This document shows positions 26,937 through 35,928 of a DNA stretch of 64,000 nt, piece after piece; position 1 is the stretch's first letter, and the number at the start of each line of letters is the position of its first letter. Location: positions 248,001 through 312,000 of the forward strand of contig NZ_BDCR01000004.1 in the NCBI RefSeq assembly GCF_001618385.1, written 5' to 3'. Under the pieces are notes generated by a model. It made no database searches. It was not told the origin of the DNA and saw nothing but the letters and a program-made list of their open reading frames with translations. The stretch comes from Paludibacter jiangxiensis (lineage in GTDB: Bacteria; Bacteroidota; Bacteroidia; Bacteroidales; Paludibacteraceae). Both the position numbers and the translations under genes were made by a program.

Positions 26937-27036
26937 AAATTCCGCTATAGCGGAATTTGCCCGAAGGGCTGCGAAAAATAATATTTTTGTCAGGGTTAAC
27001 CCGGACATTTTTGCAGGTAATCTGCAAAAATTGTCG
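26937..27036. repeat. Cluster of four palindromes
   Basis: In 100 bases there are: a perfect 22-base palindrome with core TTCCGCTATAGCGGAA (26937-26958); GCCCGAAGGGC (26959-26969), directly abutting it; a GGGTTAACCC palindrome (about 26993-27002); and the hairpin ATTTTTGCAG/CTGCAAAAAT with a GTAAT loop (27007-27031), extended by flanking GAC and GTC. The first hairpins lie directly after the lipoprotein stop and may also terminate transcription. Confidence 0.8.
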
Positions 27037-27159
27037 ATTAATCAACATAATTTTTTTATTGATTGATTTGGGTTAAACTATCATCGTAGCTTTTTGTCAT
27101 ATAATTAAACATGTAGTTTGTTCGTTAAGACTTTACTACAACACTAAAATGACAACATT

Positions 27160-27969
27160 ATGAAATCAACAAAGAATTCGTATTTTTCCCTTACTTGTGC
27201 CATTGCTTTGTCGTCGTTGATTGCGTTGCCGGCTTTTGCACAGAGAGGTGAAGGAAACCGTGAACAAAGATCGGATAATAAGCGAGGCGAAGTAAGAAAC
27301 GAACGGCAACAGACCAGTCGCCCGGAAAACCGTGGCAATGCTCCCGCTCAGGTTAATGCTCCCCGTTCTAACGCGCCTCAGGCGTCAAATGCTCCCCGGG
27401 GCAATGCAGACAGACGGGATGTGCGTCCCGGAAACGACCGTTTCAATGCTCCAAGACAAGGTGGCGCTACCATGCGAGACAATCGTGCGTGGGATGCACG
27501 TAATGATCGTTTCTACGGAAGATGGCCGGCTCGTGGTGCTTCAGTAAGAGTTGTGCCTCAGGGCGGATACTGGAGAAATTATCGTGGTGTACGTTATATG
27601 TATCACAATGGTTTTTATTACAGACCTTACGGTTCTTCTTATGTGGTAGTTGCGCCTCCGATTGGATTTCGTATCACGACACTGCCGGTAGGTTTCGTTG
27701 CTTTTACGCTTGCCAATGCTGCCTATTACTATTATGCCGGGGCTTATTATCAACGATATAACAACGAGTATGTCGTTGTTCAGCCTCCTTTGGGCGCTTT
27801 GGTACAGAGTATACCGGAAGGTGGTCAACAGGTGGTTATTGACGGAAATACATTTTATATTGTTGACGGAATTCAATATCAGGCCGTAATGTTCCATGGA
27901 AGTATCTGGTATAAAGTAATTAAGATTGAAGATCGCGTGGATGATTATAATGGCGAAAATCCATATTAA
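27160..27969 (+). CDS. Secreted DUF6515-like protein
   Basis: A signal peptide (about 1-27, ending ALPAFAQ) is followed by an Arg/Asn/Pro-rich disordered region (30-120) with repeated NAPR-type words, then a tyrosine-rich globular part. That part contains two similar units, each with a Tyr-rich hairpin followed by VVVAPPIG or VVVQPPLG and a P-E/G-G turn, as in the family annotated DUF6515 in Bacteroidetes. It is probably an envelope protein; the function is unknown. A clear terminator follows. The basic, low-complexity linker could bind polyanions such as lipopolysaccharide, but this is a guess. Confidence 0.72.
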   Translation: MKSTKNSYFSLTCAIALSSLIALPAFAQRGEGNREQRSDNKRGEVRNERQQTSRPENRGNAPAQVNAPRSNAPQASNAPRGNADRRDVRPGNDRFNAPRQGGATMRDNRAWDARNDRFYGRWPARGASVRVVPQGGYWRNYRGVRYMYHNGFYYRPYGSSYVVVAPPIGFRITTLPVGFVAFTLANAAYYYYAGAYYQRYNNEYVVVQPPLGALVQSIPEGGQQVVIDGNTFYIVDGIQYQAVMFHGSIWYKVIKIEDRVDDYNGENPY

Positions 27970-27995
27970 TTATCACAAAAAATATAATTAAAACG

Positions 27996-28037
27996 ACAGG
28001 CAGAATGATCTACATTTCTGCCTGTTTTGTTTTTTTA
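27996..28037 (+). terminator. Rho-independent terminator after the DUF6515-like gene
   Basis: ACAGGCAGAA (27996-28005) pairs perfectly with TTCTGCCTGT (28016-28025) around a 10-base loop, followed by a T-rich run with one G. It lies 26 bases after the stop. Confidence 0.88.
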
Positions 28038-28191
28038 CTAATGCTCAAATAAGATGCAAGTAATTTCAATGAAACTGTTTTAACAAGGGCTTTTTGTAGT
28101 AAATTTGCAAAATTATTGAACCAACAAAACTAATGCCTTGCAAATGTGCACAAAGTGTTGTCTGTAAAGTGTATAATCAATTTATTTTGAG

Positions 28192-29202
28192 ATGAACAAG
28201 ACAAAATTGCAAGGACATGCTGCCATTTTTGTGGCCGCCATCATATTTGGAGCGAATTTTCCGATTACAAAACACCTGATGCCTCACTGGATGTCTCCCT
28301 GGGCGCTGACATATTCCCGTTTTGCTTTCGGTGCTATTGCCTTTTGGACCTTATCTTTATTTGTGAAAAAAGAACGGGTTCCCCGAAAAGACATGTTTAC
28401 GCTGCTTTTGGGATCCATGCTGGGTGTTGGCTTTAATCAGGCATTGTTTATTTTCGGTCTTCAGTATACATCACCGACGGATGCATCTATCGTAAATACC
28501 GTGATGCCGATTATGGCAATGGTAATTTCGTTTTTTATACTCAAAGAACCGATTACTTTGAAGAAAGCAGGAGGTGTTTTCCTGGGTCTATTTGGCGTTT
28601 TGTGTGTGATTCTGTCAGCTCACGTTCCTGCGGGAGCATCCAAATCGGCTCCTATACTGGGAGATTTGTTCTGCGCATTGAGTTGTCTGATGTATGCGTT
28701 CTTTCTGGTAATCACCCGCGATGTGTCTAAACGGTATTCTCCGGTGACAATTATGAAATGGATGTTCTTGTTTTCAACCATCCTTTCATTTCCGTTTGGA
28801 TACAAAGACCTGTTGACCGCAAATTTGTTTGTGAGTGGTTCATTAAATGAATGGCTGTCGTATGGCTATTTATTGGTGGGCGCGACATTCATTACCTATT
28901 TGCTGATGCCGGTTGCTCAAAAGAGAATACGCCCAACTACTATCGGAATGTACAATTATGTACAACCTCTGGTTGCTTCTGTAATAGCCATTTCAATCGG
29001 ACAGGATGAATTTACCTGGATTAAACCCATTGCTGCTATTCTGATTTTTGCGGGAGTTTATTTTGTGACAACCAGTAAATCGCGCGAGGATATTGAGAGA
29101 GAACTGGTGGAGGTAAAACCAGCTCTCGACTCAGAAGATGCTGATCGTTTTCAGGTGGAAGTGGTGACCCAACAGATCAATAAGGATAAGAAAATTAATT
29201 AA
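28192..29202 (+). CDS. EamA/DMT family transporter
   Basis: An inner-membrane drug/metabolite transporter with ten predicted membrane helices in two repeated EamA domains (about 5-145 and 155-290). The first repeat has the typical GANFPITKHLMPHW and TSPTDASIVNTVMPI segments; the second has MPVAQKRIRPTTIGMYNYVQPL. A hydrophilic C-terminal tail of about 45 residues is exposed. Substrates of this family range from amino acids to nucleosides, so none is proposed. A -7-like TAAATTTG lies at 28100-28107. purD starts 21 bases after the stop. Confidence 0.88.
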   Translation: MNKTKLQGHAAIFVAAIIFGANFPITKHLMPHWMSPWALTYSRFAFGAIAFWTLSLFVKKERVPRKDMFTLLLGSMLGVGFNQALFIFGLQYTSPTDASIVNTVMPIMAMVISFFILKEPITLKKAGGVFLGLFGVLCVILSAHVPAGASKSAPILGDLFCALSCLMYAFFLVITRDVSKRYSPVTIMKWMFLFSTILSFPFGYKDLLTANLFVSGSLNEWLSYGYLLVGATFITYLLMPVAQKRIRPTTIGMYNYVQPLVASVIAISIGQDEFTWIKPIAAILIFAGVYFVTTSKSREDIERELVEVKPALDSEDADRFQVEVVTQQINKDKKIN

Positions 29203-29223
29203 AACAACAATAATATTTTTATT

Positions 29224-30492
29224 ATGAACATTTTACTACTTGGATCGGGCGGAAGAGAACACGCCATGGCATGGAAAATAGCACAAAGTCCTAAAGTGTC
29301 GAATTTGTACATAGCACCCGGTAATGCCGGAACTTCTTCAGCAGGGACAAATCTTGCGATTGCCGCTGATAATTTTCCTGCTATCAAAGATGCAGTTGAA
29401 AAGTATGCTATTGATATGGTGGTCGTCGGACCGGAAGATCCATTAGTAAAAGGAGTTGTCGATTTCTTCGAAGCAGATGCCGAATTGTCGAAAATACCCG
29501 TTGTAGGGCCTAATAAAATTGCCGCTCAACTGGAAGGCAGTAAGGATTTTTCGAAACAGTTTATGGTTCGGAATAACATTCCTACGGCGCGTTACCAGAG
29601 TGTTACAATTGATACAATTGAAGAAGGCGTGGAATTCTTGCAAACGCTGGAAGCTCCTTACGTACTGAAAGCTGATGGGTTGGCTGCCGGAAAGGGCGTG
29701 CTCATTATCAATGATTTGGAAGAAGCCGTTTCGGAATTGAAAAGTATGCTTCAGGGTAAATTCGGTGCAGCCGGTAATACGGTTGTAATTGAAGAATTTC
29801 TTTCCGGCATTGAATGTTCTGTGTTTGTTGTTACAGACGGTAAACATTATAAAATTCTTCCGGAAGCAAAAGATTACAAACGGATTGGAGAAGGCGACAA
29901 AGGTCTTAATACCGGTGGTATGGGAGCTGTATCTCCTGTTCCGTTCGCTGATGCTGAATTCATGCAAAAAGTGGAAGAACGTATTATTCGTCCTACAGTT
30001 GAAGGTCTGGATAAAGAAGGAATTGTTTATAAAGGCTTTATTTTCTTTGGTCTGATCAAAGTGAAGAACGAACCTGTGGTTATTGAATACAATGCCCGTA
30101 TGGGAGATCCTGAAACAGAAGTAGTAATGTTACGTCTGAAATCGGATCTTGTGGAATTGTTGGAAGGTGTTGCCGCCGGAAATCTGAACGAAAAAACTGT
30201 TGAATTTGATTCCCGCAGCGCCGTTACCGTTATGCTCGTGTCCGGTGGATATCCCGAAGATTACGAAAAAGGAAAAATTATCACCGGTCTCGATCAGGTG
30301 GAAGGAAGTATTGCTTTCCATGCTGGTACCAAAGTTGCAGATGGCAATGTGGTGACTAACGGAGGTCGTGTGATTGCGGTAAGTTCTTATGGCGCATCCA
30401 AAGATGAAGCTCTTGCACAGTCGTTTGCCAATGCTCAAAAAATCAGTTACGAGGGGAAATATTTCCGTCGTGATATCGGTTTCGATTTGTAA
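29224..30492 (+). CDS. purD: Phosphoribosylamine-glycine ligase (GAR synthetase)
   Basis: An ATP-grasp enzyme that joins glycine to 5-phosphoribosylamine in de novo purine synthesis. The opening [18 protein letters not shown], the [14 protein letters not shown] nucleotide loop, the GTGGMGA-like [13 protein letters not shown] stretch and the metal site [26 protein letters not shown] are conserved. The length of 422 aa is standard. It follows the EamA gene by 21 bases and precedes the ABC transporter pair by 15 bases, so the four genes may form one transcript. Confidence 0.97.
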   Translation: MNILLLGSGGREHAMAWKIAQSPKVSNLYIAPGNAGTSSAGTNLAIAADNFPAIKDAVEKYAIDMVVVGPEDPLVKGVVDFFEADAELSKIPVVGPNKIAAQLEGSKDFSKQFMVRNNIPTARYQSVTIDTIEEGVEFLQTLEAPYVLKADGLAAGKGVLIINDLEEAVSELKSMLQGKFGAAGNTVVIEEFLSGIECSVFVVTDGKHYKILPEAKDYKRIGEGDKGLNTGGMGAVSPVPFADAEFMQKVEERIIRPTVEGLDKEGIVYKGFIFFGLIKVKNEPVVIEYNARMGDPETEVVMLRLKSDLVELLEGVAAGNLNEKTVEFDSRSAVTVMLVSGGYPEDYEKGKIITGLDQVEGSIAFHAGTKVADGNVVTNGGRVIAVSSYGASKDEALAQSFANAQKISYEGKYFRRDIGFDL

Positions 30493-30507
30493 AACTCGGA
30501 TTTCATA

Positions 30508-31128
30508 ATGCTTTTTACTCTTCATAACGTAGCTGTAGCCTATGACAATAAACCTATTTTTTCTCCTGTCAGTTTTCAATTGAATACAGGAGAGAAAATG
30601 GCGATAAGTGGCCCTTCCGGCAAAGGAAAGAGCAGCTTGTTTAATGTGTTGCTGGGCTTTGAACATCGTTATCAGGGAGAAGTGTTTTATGACGGGAAGC
30701 CATTATCTCCCGCAGTAATTCAGGAAATCAGAAAGCAGGTGGCGTGGTTACCTCAGGAAATCAATGTTTTGCCAACACAGACGGTTCGCGAATTTATATA
30801 TACTCCGTTTGAATATCAGGTCAATAAGCATAAAAGGCCTGCTATCAATCAGGTAGAATCCATACTTGAAGAATTTGATCTAAAAGCTGAAATTCTGGAT
30901 CATACAATTGGTTCGGTTTCAGGCGGAGAAAAGCAGCGTGTCGGAATTTTGACGGTATTGCTATTACAACGCTCGATTTTATTTTTGGACGAACCGGTGG
31001 CCGCTCTAGATGCCAGGATGAAGAAGAAAGTTGTTGATCGATTGCTTGGAAATAAACAGCTGACGGTTTTATCTACATCGCATGATGCTGTATGGAACGA
31101 CCATTGCGATAAAATAGTAACACTTTAA
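30508..31128 (+). CDS. fetA: ABC transporter ATPase, FetA/YbbL-like
   Basis: The cytoplasmic ATPase of a two-component ABC transporter. The Walker A is SGPSGKGKSS (34-43), the signature SVSGGEKQR lies around 134-142, the Walker B is ILFLDEP and the switch histidine is in STSHDAV. At 206 aa it is compact, like E. coli FetA (YbbL). The gene downstream encodes the UPF0014/FetB permease, which fixes the identity of the pair: putative metal (iron) exporters linked in E. coli to peroxide resistance. It begins 15 bases after purD. Confidence 0.88.
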   Translation: MLFTLHNVAVAYDNKPIFSPVSFQLNTGEKMAISGPSGKGKSSLFNVLLGFEHRYQGEVFYDGKPLSPAVIQEIRKQVAWLPQEINVLPTQTVREFIYTPFEYQVNKHKRPAINQVESILEEFDLKAEILDHTIGSVSGGEKQRVGILTVLLLQRSILFLDEPVAALDARMKKKVVDRLLGNKQLTVLSTSHDAVWNDHCDKIVTL

Positions 31129-31133
31129 TCGGG

Positions 31134-31925
31134 ATGGGATCTACGGTTGACATAAGCTGGACGGCATTGCTGATAAGCGAATTGTTTCTTGCAATTCCGT
31201 TGTTTGTGCTTGGTTACTATCGCACTCATTTGGTGAAAGCGACGATAATTTCTGTGCTTCGGATGACGATTCAGCTTTTTCTTGTCGGAATTTATTTGGG
31301 TTATATCTTTAAACTCAATAATCCGCTGGTGAATGTGGCGTGGGTAATGGTTATGCTGGGTGTTACCTGTCAGACTATCGCCCGAAGGGGAGAGCTCAAG
31401 CTGAAGTATTTTCTGATCCCGTTTGTTGTTTCAATTGTTTTTACGCTTACCGTTGTCGATGTTTTCTTCCTTGGCTTCACGGTTCGGATAGGATATTTGC
31501 TGGATGCCCGCTATTTCATCCCGATTACAGGGATGATGTTGGGTAATATTATGCAGTCCAATGTAATAGCATCTAATTCTTTTTATCACAACATATATAA
31601 AAACAAGGTTGCGTTTCGATTTGCGTTGGCATCAGGAGCTACCCGTCATGAGGCTGTTTTTCCTTTTGTGGGAGAAGCCCTGAAAAAAGCATTTAACCCA
31701 ACGATTGCTCAAATGGCTACGATTGGTCTGGTGTCGTTGCCGGGCATGATGACAGGCCAGATTTTGGGCGGAAATGATCCTTCTGTGGCTATCAAATATC
31801 AGATTATGATGATGGTAGCTATTTTTACTGCAAACGTTATAAGCGTTATTTTATGTATCCGTTTGTCCGGCCGTTTTATTTTTGATGCTTACGGAAATCT
31901 CAGAGAAGAGGTTATTCGAAATTAA
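31134..31925 (+). CDS. fetB: ABC transporter permease, FetB/UPF0014 family
   Basis: An inner-membrane permease with about seven hydrophobic segments. The family-specific stretch ASGATRHEAVFPF is followed by PTIAQMATIGLVSLPGMMTG and GGNDPSVAIKYQIMMM, a near-diagnostic pattern for UPF0014 (E. coli YbbM/FetB). The length of 263 aa matches. It starts 5 bases after the ATPase gene. By analogy with E. coli it may export iron or another metal; transport has not been shown for Bacteroidetes as far as I can tell. Confidence 0.92.
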   Translation: MGSTVDISWTALLISELFLAIPLFVLGYYRTHLVKATIISVLRMTIQLFLVGIYLGYIFKLNNPLVNVAWVMVMLGVTCQTIARRGELKLKYFLIPFVVSIVFTLTVVDVFFLGFTVRIGYLLDARYFIPITGMMLGNIMQSNVIASNSFYHNIYKNKVAFRFALASGATRHEAVFPFVGEALKKAFNPTIAQMATIGLVSLPGMMTGQILGGNDPSVAIKYQIMMMVAIFTANVISVILCIRLSGRFIFDAYGNLREEVIRN

Positions 31926-32024
31926 TGTGATCAAAAAACGGATTACGCAGTGCTGGAAAGTATTGAAATGAGGACATCCGGCTAGGATAAAAACAAATTA
32001 TTCTCGGATAAAAATGATAAAAAA

Positions 32025-32043
32025 GAGTATCTTTGTAATACTC
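32025..32043 (+). promoter_or_regulatory. Inverted repeat around a -7 box before the UbiB pair
   Basis: GAGTAT (32025-32030) and ATACTC (32038-32043) flank CTTTGTA, so that TATCTTTG (32028-32035) forms a -7 match inside the inverted repeat. It lies 91 bases before the small gene at 32134. It may be a promoter with an overlapping regulator site; this is by motif only. Confidence 0.35.
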
Positions 32044-32133
32044 AACCCGAGCAGAAATAGTAACATCATACGAATATGCGATTGGATCAATCCATTTGTG
32101 ACGAATTGCATATGACTCTAAAATTATTTGCGT

Positions 32134-32439
32134 ATGAATTCAGCATTAAATTTATTGTTGCGTCTGGGCATTGCCACCAGCATGCAGGACAGGGAAGCGG
32201 TAATAGACAGGATAAGTTCCGTATTGGAGGATAAAATGGGGACTGATCCTGATAAGGCTCAAAAGGTGGGGGAAAAAGTCCTTGCCGGAATTGAAGGCCT
32301 TAAAGATCAGTTGTCTATTGAGCAAATCATTTCTTCTCTTTCCCATAATGACGATGCGATAGAGAAACGACTTGATGAACTGACGGAAGCTGTCAACAAG
32401 CTGAATGCCAATGTTGAAAAACTAATGAAGAATAAATAA
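32134..32439 (+). CDS. Small helical protein upstream of the UbiB-like kinase
   Basis: A 101-aa protein with no signal peptide. The N-terminus is amphipathic (NSALNLLLRLGIATSMQD), the middle contains a VIDRISSVLEDKMGTDPDK segment and the C-terminus (DDAIEKRLDELTEAVNKLNANVEKL) is a clear coiled coil. I do not recognise a named family. The start is the ATG at 32134; a TTG at 32128 adds two residues. It lies 33 bases before the ABC1/UbiB kinase gene, so a role as a partner or regulator of that kinase is suggested by context only. Confidence 0.7.
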   Translation: MNSALNLLLRLGIATSMQDREAVIDRISSVLEDKMGTDPDKAQKVGEKVLAGIEGLKDQLSIEQIISSLSHNDDAIEKRLDELTEAVNKLNANVEKLMKNK

Positions 32440-32472
32440 CCCGGACCAAGGTTCCCATAACTGTATATAGCA

Positions 32473-34122
32473 ATGAAGATATTTCGGATTTATACAACGT
32501 GGCTTCAGTTTTCAAGAGCGTTGCAGATTATCAGGGTGCTGACAAAACATGCCTTTCGTGAATGGTTTTATCGTACGAAAATGGGAAAAAGGCGTTTGCG
32601 CCGTCACCCGAAAGCCCAGCTTGACGTACGTACAACCCCTGAACGTGTGCGACTGACCATTGAAGAACTTGGTCCTACCTACATTAAATTCGGTCAGATA
32701 CTTGCCGATCGTCCTGATATTATATCCGAACGGTTTCGTATCGAATTAAAGAAACTTCAGTCGAAAGCAATTCCTATTGACGACGATACAGCCGTTAAGC
32801 TTATTGAGGACGAACTCAATGATTCTATTGATAACGTTTTCGCATACTTTGACCACCGTTGTCTTGCTGCGGCCTCTATAGGTCAGGTGTATCAGGGGCG
32901 GCTGCATACCGGAGAAGAGGTGATTGTTAAAATACAACGTCCTCACATTATCAGCAAAATAAAACTGGATATATACCTGATGCATTTTGTGGCCAAACAG
33001 TTGGTGAAAAATTATCCTGATTTGGTAGCTATCAATGTGTTAGGCTTTATTTCTGAGTTTCAGGATAAAATCATGAAGGAGCTTGACTATACGGTGGAAG
33101 CATCGAATATCAAGCGATTCGAATTCATGTTTAAGAACGATCCTACCGTTCATATTCCGGCTGTTCATATGGAATATTCAACGCGCAAGCTGTTGATAAT
33201 GGAGAAGATAGTTGGAATTACGCCGGATAATATTCAACGGCTTAAAACCGAAGGGTATGACTTGCATCAGGTCGCTGTAAATGGAGCGAATGCCTTATTG
33301 AAAATGATCCTGGAAGAGGGCTTTTTCCACGGAGACCCGCATCCGGGCAACTTATTTGTTTTACCCAATAACGTTGTTGGCTTCATAGATTTCGGAATGG
33401 TGGGCGTTCTTCGTCCTCGTGAAATGAGCTTCCTTGCTCAGTTTTGCATGGGATTTGTTCGTCGAGATACACGTGCCATTGCTTCGTCTTTGCTTACGTT
33501 GTGCGATGTCAAATTTTTTGATCAGACCGAGGATATGGAATTTCAGATAGATCAGATTCTCAAGCAATATGGTCACCTGACAATCGAAGAAATTGACTTT
33601 TCGAAAGTGATGCAGGATTGTATTAATCTGGTAGTTTTATTCCAGTTGAAGATACCTTCCGGCATCTTTATGCTTGCTAAATCGTTGGCAACTTTGCAAA
33701 AATTTGCAGGTAATCTCGATCCCGATATTGCTTTGACTCCTATCGTTCTCCCATACGCCAAAAAGCTGGTGCTGACACGGTTTAGTCCCCGAAAAGTGGC
33801 TGCCTCTATCTATGATACGGCAATGGATTATGTGAACCTTGTAAATACACTTCCGTCAACAGTCAACGAAATCTTGTACAAAATAAAAGAAGGAACCATG
33901 CACCATCAGGTTCATATTGATGAGAAGAACCCGGTTACCCGTGTTTTAAGAAATATTGGTTACCGTATGGTGTCGGCCATTTTGATTATTGGTGTATTTG
34001 TCGGTTCTTCCATTTTGATTGTAAATACACCGGAACGTCCGTACGGTAAGTTTGCTCTATACATGTCTTCATGTATTATTGTTTTCTTACTTCTGAAAGC
34101 ATTGTTTGCACGAAAAAAATAG
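32473..34122 (+). CDS. ABC1/UbiB (AarF) family atypical kinase
   Basis: A protein-kinase-like membrane protein of the UbiB/COQ8 family. The family-specific KxGQ-type motif is YIKFGQILADRP, the alanine-rich loop replacing the glycine loop is CLAAASIGQVYQG, the ATP lysine is in VIVKIQRPH, the catalytic loop is HGDPHPGNLF and the metal motif is IDFGMVG. Two hydrophobic helices lie at the C-terminus (about 500-545). UbiB proteins support quinone synthesis or lipid homeostasis as ATPases; in menaquinone users the target is unclear. The length of 549 aa is normal. It forms an apparent operon with the small helical protein. Confidence 0.93.
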   Translation: MKIFRIYTTWLQFSRALQIIRVLTKHAFREWFYRTKMGKRRLRRHPKAQLDVRTTPERVRLTIEELGPTYIKFGQILADRPDIISERFRIELKKLQSKAIPIDDDTAVKLIEDELNDSIDNVFAYFDHRCLAAASIGQVYQGRLHTGEEVIVKIQRPHIISKIKLDIYLMHFVAKQLVKNYPDLVAINVLGFISEFQDKIMKELDYTVEASNIKRFEFMFKNDPTVHIPAVHMEYSTRKLLIMEKIVGITPDNIQRLKTEGYDLHQVAVNGANALLKMILEEGFFHGDPHPGNLFVLPNNVVGFIDFGMVGVLRPREMSFLAQFCMGFVRRDTRAIASSLLTLCDVKFFDQTEDMEFQIDQILKQYGHLTIEEIDFSKVMQDCINLVVLFQLKIPSGIFMLAKSLATLQKFAGNLDPDIALTPIVLPYAKKLVLTRFSPRKVAASIYDTAMDYVNLVNTLPSTVNEILYKIKEGTMHHQVHIDEKNPVTRVLRNIGYRMVSAILIIGVFVGSSILIVNTPERPYGKFALYMSSCIIVFLLLKALFARKK

Positions 34123-34175
34123 AACTATATTGAAAATCAAATTATAAACTAAATTTTTACTGAAAGAAAAAACCA

Positions 34176-35579
34176 ATGGAACAGATTCATAAAACGTTGC
34201 GCGATGCAAAAGGGATGAGATGGCTGGTGTTGATACTGGTATCGTTTACGATGTTGTGTGCTTATTATTTGACTGATGCTATGGCTCCCTTACAGGAACG
34301 GTGTCAAACAAGTTTATCGTGGAGTGCAACGGATTATGGCTTTTTTACCAGCGGTTACGGTTGGTTTAACGTCTTTCTGCTGATGCTGGTTTTCAGCGGC
34401 ATGATACTTGATAAGTTAGGCGTAAGATTTACAGGTGTTTTGTCTATAATAATAATGATAGCCGGTGCTTTTGTAAAGTACTGGGCTATTTCGGGTCATG
34501 TAGATGGTACATTCGAAATGCACCTGGGTTCTTATCAATTGCTTGCGCCAACGGCAAAATCTGCTGTGGTTGCAGGTTTGGGATTTGCCATATTTGGTGT
34601 GGGTTGCGAAATGTTTGGTATCACAGCAAATAAAGCCGTAGTTCGTTGGTTCAGAGGAAAAGAAATGGCTCTGGCAATTGGATTAAATACTTCTACGGGA
34701 CGTATTGGTACAGCATTGGCTATGTTCACGCCGGTGCCTTTGGTTAATATGACAGGCCATCTAAGCGCACCGGTGATACTTTCACTGCTGTTGCTTTGTA
34801 TCGGATTTCTGATCTTCCTGCTGTTTGGTGTTTTGGATAAAAAACTGGATAAGGAAGAAGCAGCAGCCGGTATCTCTTCAGATGACGAGTTTAAGTTCAG
34901 AGATATTATTGATATTGCAAAAAATAAAGCATTCTGGTATATTACAGCACTGTGCGTACTGTTTTATTCGGCCGTTTTTCCGTTCATTAAATTTGCCACT
35001 AACCTGATCGTACAGAAATTTGGTATTTCGGATACTTTTGCCGGCTATATTCCTGCTCTGTTGCCTTTCAGTGCACTACTGCTTACACCTCTGTTTGGTA
35101 GTATGTACGATAGGAGAGGACGTGGGGCTTCCATTATGGTTCTGGGATCTTTGTTGTTGGTTTTTGTACACCTGTTGTTTTCCATTCCGTCGCTTAACAA
35201 TTTGTATATTGCCGTGGGATTGGTGATGGTATTGGGTGTGGCATTTTCAATGGTGCCATCAGCAATGTGGCCTTCGGTTGCCAAAATTATTCCGGAAAAT
35301 AAACTTGGTACAGCATATGCGATGGTGTTCTGGGTTCAAAACTGGGGTATCATGGGAGTGCCTCTTCTCATCGGAAATGTTCTCGATAAGTATTGTATTA
35401 GTGGACATGTCCAGAAAATGGTAGATGGTAAAATGATTGAAGTTACGCAGTATAATTATACTATTCCGATGTTGATTTTCGCCTGTTTTGGTGGCGTGGC
35501 CATTTTATTTGCATTTCTCCTGAAACATGAAGATGCAAAAAAAGGATACGGACTGGAAAGACCCAATATTAATAAATGA
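34176..35579 (+). CDS. Major facilitator superfamily transporter
   Basis: A 467-aa membrane protein with about twelve hydrophobic helices and the MFS layout: loop motifs DKLGVRF after helix 2 and DRRGRGAS after helix 8, and a charged central loop (about 215-240: DKKLDKEEAAAGISSDDE). Paralogues are common in Bacteroidales and resemble the MFSD1-type group, for which peptide substrates have been shown in animals. The substrate here is unknown. It lies 53 bases after the UbiB-like gene and is closed by a strong terminator. Confidence 0.85.
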   Translation: MEQIHKTLRDAKGMRWLVLILVSFTMLCAYYLTDAMAPLQERCQTSLSWSATDYGFFTSGYGWFNVFLLMLVFSGMILDKLGVRFTGVLSIIIMIAGAFVKYWAISGHVDGTFEMHLGSYQLLAPTAKSAVVAGLGFAIFGVGCEMFGITANKAVVRWFRGKEMALAIGLNTSTGRIGTALAMFTPVPLVNMTGHLSAPVILSLLLLCIGFLIFLLFGVLDKKLDKEEAAAGISSDDEFKFRDIIDIAKNKAFWYITALCVLFYSAVFPFIKFATNLIVQKFGISDTFAGYIPALLPFSALLLTPLFGSMYDRRGRGASIMVLGSLLLVFVHLLFSIPSLNNLYIAVGLVMVLGVAFSMVPSAMWPSVAKIIPENKLGTAYAMVFWVQNWGIMGVPLLIGNVLDKYCISGHVQKMVDGKMIEVTQYNYTIPMLIFACFGGVAILFAFLLKHEDAKKGYGLERPNINK

Positions 35580-35605
35580 TAAAATAGTAGATTTTGTTCT
35601 ATTAT

Positions 35606-35646
35606 CGACAAGCCAATCTTATGTGAGATTGGCTTGTCGTTTTTTT
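35606..35646 (+). terminator. Strong Rho-independent terminator after the MFS gene
   Basis: CGACAAGCCAATCT (35606-35619) pairs perfectly over 14 bases with AGATTGGCTTGTCG (35626-35639) around a six-base loop, followed by seven T. Confidence 0.95.
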
Positions 35647-35928
35647 AGGGGTGTGATTGTAAAATGGCTGTTTTTGCCTTATGTGATATGTAATATTAGG
35701 GGGTGTGTATGAAAAAAAACTGCTTTTTTGCTCAAATGGTTATAAAATATAGGGGTATTCTTGTATTTTGTAAATATCAAAATGTATTGTGTTTTGTGTT
35801 TTAATGCATCATTATGTAATGTAAAACGTTTTTATTGTAATCAAAATGATATTTATATGCGGAAAATATTGTACATTTGTGTCGGTTTTATTACTGCCGA
35901 TATAAATAATCAATAAACGAACTATAAT
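35647..35928 (+). promoter_or_regulatory. AT-rich upstream region of asnB
   Basis: These 282 bases hold no gene. A -7 match TACATTTG lies at 35872-35879, 50 bases before the asnB ATG. A palindrome TAAAACGTTTT at 35822-35832 shares the AACGTT core of the LacI-type operators before susC but lacks their outer bases. The rest is AT-rich with several A and T tracts. Confidence 0.4.

Noticed and set aside
35822-35832. Further LacI-type operator before asnB (TAAAACGTTTT)
   Set aside because: It shares only the AACGTT core; the outer G/C bases found at the three sugar-locus sites are missing, and the region is AT-rich, so a chance match is likely.
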